Origin: Albidovulum sediminis
GTDB lineage: Bacteria > Pseudomonadota > Alphaproteobacteria > Rhodobacterales > Rhodobacteraceae
Direction of reading: 5' to 3'
Assembly: GCF_025380365.1 (NCBI RefSeq)
Contig: NZ_JAOCQF010000001.1
Coordinates: 1,972,245 to 2,036,244 of the forward strand
DNA length: 64,000 nucleotides
The stretch's first letter is position 1, and every line of letters begins with the position of its first letter. A model generated the notes under the pieces. That model was not told the origin of the DNA. It was given only the letters and a program-made list of their open reading frames with translations, and did not search any database. A program made the translations under genes and the position numbers. Below, piece after piece: positions 33,049 through 44,410 of the stretch.

Positions 33049-33936
33049 GTGTTATCAATCACCCTGCGTCAACTCGAATATGCGGTGGCTGTCGCGCGCA
33101 CCGGCGGCGTCACCGCTGCGGCCGAAACGCTCAACGTTTCCCAGCCTGCGCTGTCGGTCGCGCTGTCCCAGCTTGAAGCACAGCTGGGACAGCCGCTGTT
33201 CCTGCGCCGCGCCGGTTCCGCGGTGACGCCGACGGCCTATGGCCGCAGCTTCGTCGACGAGGCGGAGCGTCTTCTCCTCGGCATCGCGAACCTGACCCGC
33301 GGCACCGGCGCGCCGAGTCCCGTCACCCTTGGCTGCTTCGAGGATCTCGCGCCCATGGTGCTTGCGCCGCTGCTCGCGCGGATCGGCGCGGCGCTGCCGG
33401 GTCTTGCCATCACCCCTCGGGTCGGCAGCTTCGAGCGTCTGGCCGAGGACCTGTCACGCGGACGGATCGACCTTGCGCTCAGCTATGACCTCGGCTTTGA
33501 CGAGCGCTTCGAGCGTGAAGAGATCGCGCGGTTGACACCCCACGCGGTGCTTTCGCCCGACCATCCGCTCGCCCTCGCGCCGGGCCTGAGGCTGGCCGAC
33601 CTTGCCGATCAGCCGCTCGTCCTGGCCGATCAGGGGCCGAGCCTGGGGCACATGCAGGCGCTGTTCAGCCGCGCGGGGCTCATGCCGCGGATCGCGCATC
33701 GCACCCACTCGCTGGAAACGATGCGCAGCTTTGCCGCGAACGGCCTGGGCATCGGGCTCAGCTACACCCACCCCGCTCCGGGCCAAAGCTACGATGGCCG
33801 CCCCCTCGTCACCCGCCCCGTCACCGATACCGGCGCAGGGGAACCCATCGTTCTCGTGCGCCTTGCCGGAATGGCCAGCGCTTCTTCTACCAAGCGGGTT
33901 TCGGATTTCATCCGCAAGACCGCCCTGCCGTTCTGA
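33049..33936 (+). CDS. LysR-family regulator divergent from PhyH dioxygenase
   Basis: 295 residues with a GTG start at 33049 (MLSITLRQLEYAVAVARTGG); the ribosome site is weak. The winged helix (VTAAAETLNVSQPALSVALSQLEAQLGQPLF) precedes the effector-binding domain with SYDLGFDE and NGLGIGLSYTH. It is OxyR/CysB-like in layout. The 84-bp spacer to the dioxygenase is AT-rich (AAATAATATATATC), so they probably share a control region. Effector unknown. Confidence 0.85.
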   Translation: MLSITLRQLEYAVAVARTGGVTAAAETLNVSQPALSVALSQLEAQLGQPLFLRRAGSAVTPTAYGRSFVDEAERLLLGIANLTRGTGAPSPVTLGCFEDLAPMVLAPLLARIGAALPGLAITPRVGSFERLAEDLSRGRIDLALSYDLGFDERFEREEIARLTPHAVLSPDHPLALAPGLRLADLADQPLVLADQGPSLGHMQALFSRAGLMPRIAHRTHSLETMRSFAANGLGIGLSYTHPAPGQSYDGRPLVTRPVTDTGAGEPIVLVRLAGMASASSTKRVSDFIRKTALPF

Positions 33937-33951
33937 CCATTGGAGCGGCGG

Positions 33952-34689
33952 TCAGTAGCGGGTCGTCATCCGGTGCCCGCGCTCATAGGACAGGCGCACA
34001 AGGGTCAGCGCCGCGCCCGCCCACCAGGTCGTGCGTTCGACGGTAAAGACCGGCTCGCCGGGCTCCAACCCCAGGGCTGCGGCAACGCCCGGCGTCGCGG
34101 CACAGGCCAGAAAGCTGATCTCCACCTCGGAATAGGGCACCGCCTCCACCAACCATTCGTTCGGGCCGCGGGTCTGGAAATCGGCCGTTTCCGCCTGTGG
34201 CAGCGCGACCAGGCTGATCCAGCGATCCTCGTACTGATAGGGCACGCCATCGGCCGAATGCAGGCAGGTCAGATGCAGGGCGCGGCTGTCCGCGCGCAGC
34301 GCCAGCCGCGCGCAAAGCCAGGGCGGCGCCGCCTGAACCTCGCGCGAAAGAAGCGCATAGCGGTACTTCGCCCCCGCCCCCGTGATCTCGGCCCGGACCA
34401 GCGGGATCTCGAACCGGGCCTGACGCAGCGGCGTCATCCGCACCCGCGTTCCCGCCTTGCGCTTGCGGTCGACTAGGCCCTCCTCGGTCAGTTCGCGCAT
34501 CGCGCGGTTGACCGTGGCGCGGGCGCAGCCGAACTCCTCGGCCAGTTCGACCTCTCCGGGCACGAGGTCGCCCGGCGCCCAGACGCGCTGTTCGATACGG
34601 CGGCGGATCTCGGCCTTCACGTCACGGAAGGATATCTTCTCGCCCCCGGCAGCGACGGGGATCGGTCGGGAGGGTTGGGCGTCGGTCAT
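33952..34689 (-). CDS. hutC: Histidine utilisation repressor HutC (GntR/UTRA)
   Basis: 245 residues from ATG 34689 (MTDAQPSRPI); the frame is open further upstream but without a good start. GntR winged helix at 20-88 (VWAPGDLVPGEVELAEEFGCARATVNRAM), then a UTRA ligand domain from about 98 with CLHSADGVPYQYEDRWI, the HutC pattern. HutC represses hut genes and is released by urocanate. It diverges from hutD, and TGTATAGGTCTATCA in the spacer is a candidate site. It ends facing the LysR gene at 33936. Confidence 0.92.
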   Translation of the reverse strand: MTDAQPSRPIPVAAGGEKISFRDVKAEIRRRIEQRVWAPGDLVPGEVELAEEFGCARATVNRAMRELTEEGLVDRKRKAGTRVRMTPLRQARFEIPLVRAEITGAGAKYRYALLSREVQAAPPWLCARLALRADSRALHLTCLHSADGVPYQYEDRWISLVALPQAETADFQTRGPNEWLVEAVPYSEVEISFLACAATPGVAAALGLEPGEPVFTVERTTWWAGAALTLVRLSYERGHRMTTRY

Positions 34690-34732
34690 GGCATGGTTGT
34701 CGCTGGCTTTTTGCCTGAAGTTATGTTCCATT

Positions 34733-34747
34733 TGTATAGGTCTATCA
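34733..34747. promoter_or_regulatory. Candidate HutC operator between hutC and hutD
   Basis: TGTATAGGTCTATCA, sharing TGTATAG and the following TAT with 36686-36700 in the other divergent hut spacer. Known HutC sites elsewhere contain TGTATA-type half sites. Confidence 0.55.
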
Positions 34748-34762
34748 CGGACCGAGGCGCAA

Positions 34763-35305
34763 ATGCGGATATTCCCCCCCGACGGATACGTGACCCAGCC
34801 ATGGAAGAACGGGGGCGGCGTCACGCATGAAATCGCGCGCGAGGAATCGGATGGCGCGCTGCTCTGGCGTCTGTCGATCGCCGAGGTGACCTCGGATGGC
34901 CCGTTCTCGTCCTTTCCGGGCCTGGCCCGCATCCTGACCGTGATCGAGGGGGCCGGGCTGCACCTTCACACGCCCGAAGGCCGGATCGACGCGCTGCCGC
35001 TCGCGCCGGTGGGTTTCTGCGGCGACACGCCGGTCGACTGCAAGCGAATCGCCGGCGCGGTCCATGACTTCAACGTCATCTACAACCCCGCCCGCCTTTC
35101 CGCCCGTGTCGGACGGCCCGCGACAGGGATCACCGACTGCCTTCAGGGACCGGGCCGGTTCTACGCCTGTCTTGCCCTGTCCACCGGCGTTTCGGTCGAT
35201 GGCGTCACCGTTCCGCGCTGCGGCCTGGCCGAATTCGACCATGGCCGCGTTCAGTGCCCTGCGGGGGTCGCGGCGCTGCTGGTCCGGTTCGCCCCGCCGC
35301 TCTGA
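34763..35305 (+). CDS. hutD: HutD/Ves family protein
   Basis: 180 residues from ATG 34763 (MRIFPPDGYVTQPWKNGGG). WKNGGGVTHEIAREE at the N-terminus and DGPFSSFPGLARILTVIEG are the HutD motifs of a bicupin fold. HutD is thought to be a safety regulator of hut expression by binding formylglutamate or a related metabolite, but the mechanism is unsettled. It is divergent from hutC and convergent with hutF, which it meets across 7 bp. Confidence 0.9.
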   Translation: MRIFPPDGYVTQPWKNGGGVTHEIAREESDGALLWRLSIAEVTSDGPFSSFPGLARILTVIEGAGLHLHTPEGRIDALPLAPVGFCGDTPVDCKRIAGAVHDFNVIYNPARLSARVGRPATGITDCLQGPGRFYACLALSTGVSVDGVTVPRCGLAEFDHGRVQCPAGVAALLVRFAPPL

Positions 35306-35312
35306 CCCGGCC

Positions 35313-36671
35313 TTAAAGCGAGGAGAGGAGCGCACCGACCGCCTGCCGGTAGCGTGCGGCGATGCGGTCGCGGGCGATGTGCCGGCGCTCGCGCACCTTG
35401 TGCCGCCCCGCCGCCCAGACATCCGTCACCACCGCATCCGGCGCGGCAAAGCAGAGCCCGTCAAGGATCTGGTCCTCCGACAGCGCGCAAAGCGCGGGAT
35501 GGTCCGCGTCGATCGCCACCAGATCGGCCAGCCGGCCCGGCGCGATCTCGCCCGCATCGCGGCCAAGCGCCTGTGCGCCCCCCCGCGCCGCGCCGGTATA
35601 GAGGAACCCGCCCACCGAGCCTTCGCCCGGCACCAGCACGTTGCGGGCTAGGTCGCGCAGACGTTGGGAGTATTCGAGCGTCCGAAGTTCCTCGGTCAGC
35701 GAGATGCGGACGTTCGAGTCGGACCCAAGGCCGAAGGCGCCCCCGGCGGCGATCCACCCCGGACCGTTGAAGGGGCCATCGCCCAGGTTCGCCTCGGTGA
35801 TCGGGCACAGTCCCGCGACGGCCCCCGACCGCGCGAGCGCCTCGGTTTCGGCGTCGGTCATGTGGGTCGCGTGGATCGGGCACCAGCGGCCATCGACCGG
35901 CGCGTTCGCGATGAGCCATTCGACAGGGCGCGCGCCCAGCCAGGCGGAGATGTCGGCCACCTCCTTCGGCTGTTCGGCGACATGGATGTGGACGGGAGCC
36001 CGCGCCGCAAGCGGCAGCGCCTCGGCCAGATCCTCCGGGCAGGTCGCGCGGAGCGAATGCGGCGCGATCCCAACCAAGGTGTCACCCGGCAGCGCCCGTG
36101 CCGCGGCGCGCGCGGCCTCCATGAGTCGGGCAAAGCCGGGCACATCGTTGCCAAAGCGCAACTGCCCCCCGGCCAGCGGCACCTTGCCAGCGCCGCCGTA
36201 GCTGTAGAGCACGGGCAGATGGGTCAGCCCGATCCCGGTTTCCGCCGCCGCCGCCATGATCCGCACGGACATCTCGGCCACGTCGTCATAGGGCGCGCCG
36301 CCGGGCCGGTGGTGGACATAGTGGAACTCCCCCACCGCCGCATAGCCCGCCTCCAGCATCTCGACCTGCACCTGCGCGGCGATCGCCTCCACCTGCTCCG
36401 GCGTCAGCCGGTCGAGGAAGCGGTACATGAGGTCGCGCCAGGTCCAGAAGCTTTCTCGCCCGGCCGCGCGATATTCGGTCATGCCCGCCATCGCCCGCTG
36501 GAAGGCGTGGGAATGCAGGTTTGACAGCGCCGGCAGCAGCGTGTCTACCGTGGCGTCGCCCGCGGCCGGGGCCTGCCCCGCCGCAACCGCGGCGATCCGC
36601 CCCTGATCGACCGTCACCCGCACATTCCCCGCCCAGCCCGAAGGCAGGAGCGCCCGCTTCGCGAAGATCAT
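35313..36671 (-). CDS. hutF: Formimidoylglutamate deiminase
   Basis: 452 residues from ATG 36671 (MIFAKRALLPSGW), preferred over ATG 36683 because GGAG lies 9 nt upstream. An amidohydrolase with LPALSNLHSHAFQRAMAG near 50 (HxH), PVHIHVAEQPKEVAD near 225, IHATHMTDAE near 262 and LGSDSNVRIS near 312. It deiminates formimino-L-glutamate to formyl-L-glutamate plus ammonia, pairing with HutG. This is the five-step route of Pseudomonas-type histidine catabolism. Divergent from hutI, sharing a 78-bp control region. Confidence 0.95.
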   Translation of the reverse strand: MIFAKRALLPSGWAGNVRVTVDQGRIAAVAAGQAPAAGDATVDTLLPALSNLHSHAFQRAMAGMTEYRAAGRESFWTWRDLMYRFLDRLTPEQVEAIAAQVQVEMLEAGYAAVGEFHYVHHRPGGAPYDDVAEMSVRIMAAAAETGIGLTHLPVLYSYGGAGKVPLAGGQLRFGNDVPGFARLMEAARAAARALPGDTLVGIAPHSLRATCPEDLAEALPLAARAPVHIHVAEQPKEVADISAWLGARPVEWLIANAPVDGRWCPIHATHMTDAETEALARSGAVAGLCPITEANLGDGPFNGPGWIAAGGAFGLGSDSNVRISLTEELRTLEYSQRLRDLARNVLVPGEGSVGGFLYTGAARGGAQALGRDAGEIAPGRLADLVAIDADHPALCALSEDQILDGLCFAAPDAVVTDVWAAGRHKVRERRHIARDRIAARYRQAVGALLSSL

Positions 36672-36685
36672 CGCTTGCTCCATTA

Positions 36686-36706
36686 TGTATAGACATATAT
36701 GCTATA
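36686..36706. promoter_or_regulatory. Candidate HutC operator between hutF and hutI
   Basis: TGTATAGACATATAT (36686-36700) with an outer inverted repeat TATAG (36688-36692)/CTATA (36702-36706). It shares the TGTATAG core with 34733 and sits in the divergent promoter region. Confidence 0.55.
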
Positions 36707-36749
36707 GCCGCATACAAGCCGACTCGGCAACCCGATTCCGCGAAAGACC

Positions 36750-37955
36750 ATGCGCCAAGCCAACAGCCTTTTCCTGAACTGCCGCGCCGCCACCCTGACC
36801 GGCCCCGACTACGGCCTGATCGAGGGTGCCGCGATCGCCACGACGCCCGACGGCATCCTCTGGGCCGGTCCGGCCGACAGCATCCCCGCCGCCGTCGCGG
36901 CCTTTCCGCACCATGACCTCGGCGGGCGGCTGGTGACGCCCGCGCTGATCGACTGTCACACCCACATCGTCCACGGCGGCCACCGTGCCGGCGAGTTCGA
37001 GATGCGGCTCAAGGGTGCCAGCTACGAGGAGGTAGCGCGCGCCGGCGGCGGCATCGTCTCCACCGTCCGCGCGACCCGCGCCGCCTCGGAGGAAGACCTG
37101 ATCGCCTCGGCCCTGCCCCGGGTCGACGCGCTGATCGCCGAAGGGGTCGCCGTCATCGAGATCAAGTCGGGCTACGGCCTTGATGGCGATACCGAACTTC
37201 GGATGCTGCGCGCCGCCCGCCGCATCGGGGAGTTGCGGCCGGTCGAGGTGCGCACGACCTTCCTTGGCGCCCACGCCACGCCCGCCGACTACAAGGGCCG
37301 GGACGACGCCTATATCGACGAGGTCTGCATCCCCGCGCTCCATGCCGCCCATGCCGAAGGGCTGGTCGATGCGATCGACGGCTTCTGCGAGGGCATCGCC
37401 TTTTCGCCCGCCCAGATCGCGCGGGTGTTCGATGCCGCGCAGGCCCTCGGGCTGCCGGTCAAGCTGCACGCGGAACAGCTTTCCAATCTCGGCGGGGCGG
37501 CCCTTGCCGCGCGCTACGGGGCGCTGTCGGCCGACCACCTCGAATACCTGGACGAACCGGGCGTCAAGGCCATGGCCGCGGCCGGCACCGTCGCGGTGAT
37601 CCTGCCCGGCGCCTTCTACACGATCCGGGAGACCAAGGCGCCGCCGATCGACCTGTTCCGCGCCCATGGCGTGCCGATGGCGGTCTCGACCGACATGAAC
37701 CCTGGTTCCTCGCCCATGTGCTCGCTTCTCTTGGCCATGAACATGGTCTGCACGCTGTTCCGGATGACCCCGGAGGAGGCGCTGGCCGGCACAACCCGCA
37801 ACGCCGCCCGCGCGCTCGGGCTGTCCGACCGCGGCACCATCGCCCCCGGCCAGCGCGCCGACCTGGCGGTCTGGAACCTCGACCACCCGGCTGAACTGGC
37901 CTACCGGATCGGCTTCAACCCCCTTCACCAACGCATCATCGGAGGCCGCAGTTGA
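36750..37955 (+). CDS. hutI: Imidazolonepropionase
   Basis: 401 residues of the amidohydrolase superfamily. [20 protein letters not shown] near residue 70 gives the HxH pair, KLHAEQLSN near 238, and [10 protein letters not shown] near 258, then [13 protein letters not shown] near 315 the catalytic Asp. It opens 4-imidazolone-5-propionate to formimino-L-glutamate. Start ATG 36750. Its TGA overlaps the TTG of hutH (37952-37955), so hutI-hutH-hutG-hutU form one tightly packed operon. Confidence 0.96.
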   Translation: MRQANSLFLNCRAATLTGPDYGLIEGAAIATTPDGILWAGPADSIPAAVAAFPHHDLGGRLVTPALIDCHTHIVHGGHRAGEFEMRLKGASYEEVARAGGGIVSTVRATRAASEEDLIASALPRVDALIAEGVAVIEIKSGYGLDGDTELRMLRAARRIGELRPVEVRTTFLGAHATPADYKGRDDAYIDEVCIPALHAAHAEGLVDAIDGFCEGIAFSPAQIARVFDAAQALGLPVKLHAEQLSNLGGAALAARYGALSADHLEYLDEPGVKAMAAAGTVAVILPGAFYTIRETKAPPIDLFRAHGVPMAVSTDMNPGSSPMCSLLLAMNMVCTLFRMTPEEALAGTTRNAARALGLSDRGTIAPGQRADLAVWNLDHPAELAYRIGFNPLHQRIIGGRS

Positions 37956-39487
37956 GCGTGCTGACCCTGACCCCCGGCGCCGCATCGCTCGCCGACCTGG
38001 CCCGTGTCTATTTCGAGGAACTGCCCGTCCGGCTTGACCGCGCGGCCAGGGCCGGCGTGGATCGCGCCGCCGCCGCGATTGCCGCCGCCGCGGCGGGCGA
38101 GGCGCCGGTCTACGGCGTCAACACCGGCTTCGGCAAGCTCGCCAGCCTTCGGATCGCGCCGAAGGACACGGCAACGCTGCAACGCAACCTGATCCTCAGC
38201 CATTGCTGCGGCGTGGGGGAACCGATTGCCCGTGGCCATGCCCGCCTGATGATGGCGCTGAAGCTTCTGTCGCTGGGCCGCGGCGCCTCGGGCGTGCGGT
38301 GGGAACTGATAGAACTGCTGGAGCAGATGCTGGAACGCGGCGTGACCCCGGTCATCCCCGCGCAGGGCTCAGTCGGTGCCAGCGGCGACCTCGCGCCGCT
38401 CGCCCACATGACCGCCGTCATCATCGGCGCGGGCGAGGCCGACTATCAGGGCCGCGTCATGCCCGGTGCCGAGGCGCTGGCGGCCGCCGGCCTCGCGCCC
38501 ATCCCGCTGGGGCCGAAAGAGGGGCTCGCGTTCATCAACGGCACCCAGTTCTCCACCGCCTTCGCGCTTGCGGGGTTGTTCGAGGCCTGGCGTGCGGCGC
38601 AGGGGGCGCTGGTCATCTCTGCCATGTCCACCGACGCGATCATGGGCTCCACCGCGCCCCTGCAACCCGAAATCCATGACCTGCGCGGTCACGCCGGCCA
38701 GATCGAGGCCGCCGCGACGATGCGCGCGCTTCTGGATGGCTCGGAAATCCGTGAAAGCCACCGCGAGGGCGACAGCCGCGTGCAGGACCCCTACTGCATC
38801 CGTTGCCAGCCGCAGGTGACGGGTGCGGCGATGGATGTGCTGCGCATGGCTGCTCGCACGCTCGAGGTCGAGGCCAACGCCGCCACCGACAACCCGCTGG
38901 TGCTGAGCGAGGCCGGGCTGATCGTCTCGGGCGGGAACTTCCACGCCGAACCGGTGGGCTTTGCCGCCGACATGATCGCGCTGGCGGTCAGCGAGATCGG
39001 CGCCATCGCCCAGCGCCGGGTGGCGCTGATGGTAGATCCGACGCTTTCCTTCGACCTGCCGCCCTTCCTGACCCCGAATCCGGGCCTGAACTCCGGCCTG
39101 ATGATCGCCGAGGTGACGACGGCGGCGCTGATGAGCGAGAACAAGCACCTGGCTACACCCTGCGTGACCGACTCCACGCCGACCTCGGCCAACCAGGAAG
39201 ACCACGTCTCCATGGCCGCCCATGGCGCGCGGCGGCTGATGCGGATGGTCGCGAACCTAGACCGCATCCTGGGCGTGGAACTTCTGTGCGCCGGGCAGGG
39301 GATCGAGTTTCGCGCCCCCCTCACCACCTCCGCCCCGCTCGTCCGCGCGCTGGCCCGCCTGCGCCGCGACGTCGCGACGCTGGGCGAGGACCGCTATCTT
39401 GCGCCTGACCTCGAAGCCGCCGCGCGCCTCGTCGCCAGCGGAGAGGTCGCGATGTCCGCGGGCGTCCGGCTGCCGGAGCTGTGGTGA
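37952..39487 (+). CDS. hutH: Histidine ammonia-lyase
   Basis: 511 residues. Start TTG 37952, chosen because GGAGG lies 6 nt upstream; GTG 37958 is possible. [13 protein letters not shown] near 145 contains the Ala-Ser-Gly that cyclises to the MIO cofactor, preceded by [12 protein letters not shown] near 52. It converts L-histidine to urocanate and ammonia, the first step of histidine breakdown. Its stop overlaps the hutG start (TGATG), consistent with coupled translation. Confidence 0.96.
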   Translation: MSVLTLTPGAASLADLARVYFEELPVRLDRAARAGVDRAAAAIAAAAAGEAPVYGVNTGFGKLASLRIAPKDTATLQRNLILSHCCGVGEPIARGHARLMMALKLLSLGRGASGVRWELIELLEQMLERGVTPVIPAQGSVGASGDLAPLAHMTAVIIGAGEADYQGRVMPGAEALAAAGLAPIPLGPKEGLAFINGTQFSTAFALAGLFEAWRAAQGALVISAMSTDAIMGSTAPLQPEIHDLRGHAGQIEAAATMRALLDGSEIRESHREGDSRVQDPYCIRCQPQVTGAAMDVLRMAARTLEVEANAATDNPLVLSEAGLIVSGGNFHAEPVGFAADMIALAVSEIGAIAQRRVALMVDPTLSFDLPPFLTPNPGLNSGLMIAEVTTAALMSENKHLATPCVTDSTPTSANQEDHVSMAAHGARRLMRMVANLDRILGVELLCAGQGIEFRAPLTTSAPLVRALARLRRDVATLGEDRYLAPDLEAAARLVASGEVAMSAGVRLPELW

Positions 39488-40290
39488 TGGATGTCTTTAC
39501 CGTCACGCCTGGCGACGGCCCGGTGATCCTCGGGATGCCCCACGGCGGCACCTGGCTGCCCGACGACCTGACCGCCCGGCTCAATCCCACCGGGAAGGCG
39601 CTGGCCGATACCGACTGGCACATCGCGCGGCTTTACCACGGGCTCCTGCCCGGCGCGACCGTCGTCTCCTCGAACGTCCACCGCTACGCCATCGACGCCA
39701 ACCGCGACCCGGCGGGCGTCTCGCTCTACCCCGGGCAGAACACCACCAACCTCTGCCCGCTGACCGATTTCGACGGCAACCCGATTTGGCAACCGGGGCA
39801 GGAGCCTTCCGCGGACGAAATCCTCGCCCGGCGCGCCGCGTTCCATGCGCCCTATCATGCGGCCCTTGCGGCCGAGGTCGAGCGTGTGAAGGCCCGCCAC
39901 GGCGTCGCGGTGCTTTACGACTGCCATTCGATCCGGTCGCTGATCCCGTTCCTGTTCGACGGGCTCCTGCCGGTCTTCTCGATCGGCACCAACGACGGCG
40001 AGACCTGCGCTGCCGCGATCGAGGCCGCCACCCATCGCCACTGCGCCGCAGCGCCGGGCTTTTCCCATGTGTTGAACGGCCGCTTCAAGGGTGGCTGGAC
40101 CACGCGCCACTACGGCCGACCCGCCGAAAAGGTCCACGCGATCCAGATGGAACTGGCCCAGCGCGCCTACCTGTCCGCCGAACACGCCCCCTGGGCCTAT
40201 GACCCCGCCCGGGCCGAACCGCTGCGCGCCACCCTCGGCGCGATCCTCACCGACCTCGACACGCTCGCCCGTTCGGGCGCCCTTTCCTGA
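39487..40290 (+). CDS. hutG: N-formylglutamate amidohydrolase
   Basis: 267 residues from ATG 39487 ([18 protein letters not shown]); the GTGs at 39481/39484 are alternatives. [12 protein letters not shown] near residue 17, [10 protein letters not shown] near 43, [13 protein letters not shown] near 66 and YDCHSIRS near 140 are the HutG family motifs and supply the zinc ligands. It hydrolyses N-formyl-L-glutamate to glutamate and formate, the last step. Positioned between hutH and hutU in the operon. Confidence 0.95.
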   Translation: MDVFTVTPGDGPVILGMPHGGTWLPDDLTARLNPTGKALADTDWHIARLYHGLLPGATVVSSNVHRYAIDANRDPAGVSLYPGQNTTNLCPLTDFDGNPIWQPGQEPSADEILARRAAFHAPYHAALAAEVERVKARHGVAVLYDCHSIRSLIPFLFDGLLPVFSIGTNDGETCAAAIEAATHRHCAAAPGFSHVLNGRFKGGWTTRHYGRPAEKVHAIQMELAQRAYLSAEHAPWAYDPARAEPLRATLGAILTDLDTLARSGALS

Positions 40291-40301
40291 CGGAGACCTC
40301 C

Positions 40302-42005
<1,704 letters not shown>

Positions 42006-42021
42006 CCGGCAAGCCTCTTCG

Positions 42022-42086
42022 GCGCGCAAATACTCCGGGGCTGCATGCAGGCCCCGGCCCGGAGAGGGGGCAGCGCCCCCTCCCCC
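42022..42086. repeat. Dispersed element copy 2 (GCGCGCAAATACTCCGGGG) with two GC hairpins
   Basis: GCGCGCAAATACTCCGGGG (42022-42040) begins 17 bp after the hutU stop. A first stem CCGGGGC/GCCCCGG surrounds TGCATGCA (42035-42057), and a second, GAGGGGGC/GCCCCCTC (42064-42071 and 42075-42082), is perfect with an AGC loop. It probably terminates or protects the hut transcript; no U-run is present. Confidence 0.55.
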
Positions 42087-42126
42087 GCTTGCCGCGGGGC
42101 GCCAGCCGTGCAAGATCGGCACGACC

Positions 42127-43401
42127 ATGTGGCTTTACCGTCTGATCCTGACGCTTTTCGTCCCGCCTGCGCTTGTCCTGCGACAGGCCTGGCTGACGCT
42201 CGCGGGGCGGGGCGAGCCGCATGGACTGGCCGAACGCCTGGCCCTTGCCCCGCCCTGGCCCAGCCCCCCCGCGATATGGGTCCATGCCGCCTCGAACGGG
42301 GAACTGGCCTCTGCCCGGCCGACGATCCGCGCCATCCTCGACCGGCACCCAGGAACCGGTCTTGTCATAACCACCAACACCGCGACGGGGCGCGAGCTTG
42401 CCGAAAGCTGGCGCCTTGAGGGCGTGACCGCGCGGCTGGCACCCGCCGACACGCCCGGCGCCATCCGCCGTTTCCTGAGGGTCGCCCGCCCCTCCGCCCT
42501 GATCGTCGTGGAGAACGAGTTGTGGCCGGAGCGTCTTGGCCAATGCGCGGCGCGCGGCATCCCCGTGCTGGTCCTTGGCGCGCGCATGTCGGAGAAAAGC
42601 CATCGCAGCTGGTCGCGCTTTCCGCGCCTTGCCCGCCATGTCACGGGTGCGATCGCCTGGCTTTCGGCGCAGGACGACGACAGCGCACGCCGCTTCGTGG
42701 CGCTCGGCCTGCCCGAGGACCGGCTTGGCCCGGTCCTGAACCTCAAGGCGGCCTTCGTGCCCCGCAGCACCTCCGCCGCGCTGCCATTTCCGCGCGCGAC
42801 GACGCTGCTGGCCGCCTCCACCCATCCCGGCGAGGAAGAGATCATCCTGGCCGCCTTCCGGACCGCGCTGGCCCGCAACCCGGCGCTGCGGCTGATCCTG
42901 GCCCCGCGCCACCCCCGGCGCAGCGCCGAGATCGCGCGCCTGATCGCAGCCACGGGCCTTGCCTTCGCCACCCGTTCGAAGGGCGAGGTGCCGGGCGCGG
43001 ATACCGCCGTCTACCTCGCCGACACGATGGGCGAGATGGACCTGTGGTATGCGGGCGCGGGCATGACCTTCGTCGCAGGATCGCTGACGGACCGGGGCGG
43101 CCACACGCCCTATGAGCCGGCGGCCCACGGATCGGCAATCCTGCACGGGCCGGATGTGGCCAATTCAGCGCCAGCCTATGCCGCGCTTCATGCCGCGGGG
43201 GCTGCCGTCCGCGTGACCGGCGCAGGTGACCTGGCCGAACAGATCCTCCGCCTCGCCGACCCGGCCACGCAGGCCGATCTTGCCGGGCGCGCGCGTGCGG
43301 CCCTTCGGGGTGCCGATGCCGCCGCGCTCTCCCCGTTCCTGTCCGCGCTTGACGCGGCGCTGTCCCGAAGGCCCCGCGATGTTCACCCTGCCCGAACTTG
43401 A
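42127..43401 (+). CDS. waaA: 3-deoxy-D-manno-octulosonic acid transferase
   Basis: 424 residues from ATG 42127 (MWLYRLILTLFVPPALVLRQ), an N-terminal membrane anchor. KdtA/WaaA motifs: WVHAASNGELASARP near 55, VITTNTATGRELAE near 82, VVENELWPERL near 126, STHPGEEEIILAAF near 235 and the GT30 glycosyltransferase end YEPAAHGSAILHGPDVANS near 338. It adds KDO to lipid A precursor at the inner membrane. ENG becomes SNGEL here, a small variation of the usual ASVGE. It overlaps the next gene by 23 nt. Open reading frame upstream of 42127 lacks a start signal. Confidence 0.93.
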   Translation: MWLYRLILTLFVPPALVLRQAWLTLAGRGEPHGLAERLALAPPWPSPPAIWVHAASNGELASARPTIRAILDRHPGTGLVITTNTATGRELAESWRLEGVTARLAPADTPGAIRRFLRVARPSALIVVENELWPERLGQCAARGIPVLVLGARMSEKSHRSWSRFPRLARHVTGAIAWLSAQDDDSARRFVALGLPEDRLGPVLNLKAAFVPRSTSAALPFPRATTLLAASTHPGEEEIILAAFRTALARNPALRLILAPRHPRRSAEIARLIAATGLAFATRSKGEVPGADTAVYLADTMGEMDLWYAGAGMTFVAGSLTDRGGHTPYEPAAHGSAILHGPDVANSAPAYAALHAAGAAVRVTGAGDLAEQILRLADPATQADLAGRARAALRGADAAALSPFLSALDAALSRRPRDVHPART

Positions 43402-44347
43402 GACCGCCGCCCGCCTTGTCCACCGCCACATGGAGCCGACGCCGCAATACGCCTGGCCGGCGCTTGGCGCCCGGATCGGCGCCGAGGTCTGGGTCAAGCA
43501 TGAGAACCACGGGCCGACCGGCGCCTTCAAGGTCCGGGGCGGCATCACCTTCATGGACTGGCTCGCGCGCGAACATCCGGGCTACGGCGGCATCGTCACC
43601 GCAACGCGCGGCAACCACGGTCAGTCGCAGGCCCGCGCCGCCTCGGCGCTGGGGCTGCGCGCGGTCGTCTATGTGCCCCGCGGCAATTCGGTCGAGAAGA
43701 ACGCCGCCATGCGCGCCTTCGGCGCCGAACTGCGCGAACATGGCGACGACTTCGACGAGGCGCGGCTCGAAGCGATGCGCGTGGCCGAGGTCGAGGGCCT
43801 GTTCCCGGTTCCCCCCTTCCACCGCGAGCTTGTGCGCGGGGTTGCGAGTTACGCGCTCGAATTCTTCAGGGCAGCGCCGCGGCTTCACACCGTCTATGTC
43901 CCGATCGGCTGCGGATCGGGCATCTGCGGCGTGATCGCCGCGCGCGACGCGCTGCGCCTGCCGACCGAGGTCGTGGGCGTCGTCGCCGCCAATGCGCTGA
44001 CCGCCAAGCTGTCGGCCGAGGCGGGCCGGCCGATCCCGACCGACAGCGCCCGCACCTTCGCCGACGGCATGGCGGTGCGCGTTCCGGTCGAGGAAGCGCT
44101 GGCGATCTACGGCCCCGGAGCCGCACGCATCGTCGCCGTCAGCGAAGACCGGATCGCCGAAGCGGTCCGCCTCTACTTCACCGAAACCCACAACCTGGCC
44201 GAGGGGGCCGGCGCCGCCGCCCTTGCCGCGCTCATCGCGGAGAGGGAGCGGATGCAGGGCCGGCGCGTGGGGGTGATCCTGTCGGGGGGCAACATCGACA
44301 CCGCGCCCTACCGCGCGATCCTGGGCGGGGCGACGCCCGCGGCGTGA
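43379..44347 (+). CDS. Threonine/serine dehydratase-like PLP enzyme
   Basis: 322 residues from ATG 43379 (MFTLPELETAARLVHRHM). KHENHGPTGAFKVRG near residue 45 holds the PLP lysine, GNHGQSQARAASALG near 81 the substrate loop, VPIGCGSGICGVIAA near 178 the phosphate cup, and SGGNIDT near 304 the ring-nitrogen serine region. These are fold-type II features shared by threonine dehydratase, serine racemase and related enzymes; there is no C-terminal ACT domain, so it is catabolic rather than the biosynthetic IlvA. It overlaps waaA by 23 nt. Substrate uncertain. Confidence 0.85.
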   Translation: MFTLPELETAARLVHRHMEPTPQYAWPALGARIGAEVWVKHENHGPTGAFKVRGGITFMDWLAREHPGYGGIVTATRGNHGQSQARAASALGLRAVVYVPRGNSVEKNAAMRAFGAELREHGDDFDEARLEAMRVAEVEGLFPVPPFHRELVRGVASYALEFFRAAPRLHTVYVPIGCGSGICGVIAARDALRLPTEVVGVVAANALTAKLSAEAGRPIPTDSARTFADGMAVRVPVEEALAIYGPGAARIVAVSEDRIAEAVRLYFTETHNLAEGAGAAALAALIAERERMQGRRVGVILSGGNIDTAPYRAILGGATPAA

Positions 44348-44410
44348 CGGTAGAATCCCGGCCCCTTTCATGGTAACAAGGGGAAAAGCCCGCATCAGAC
44401 GGGCAGACGG

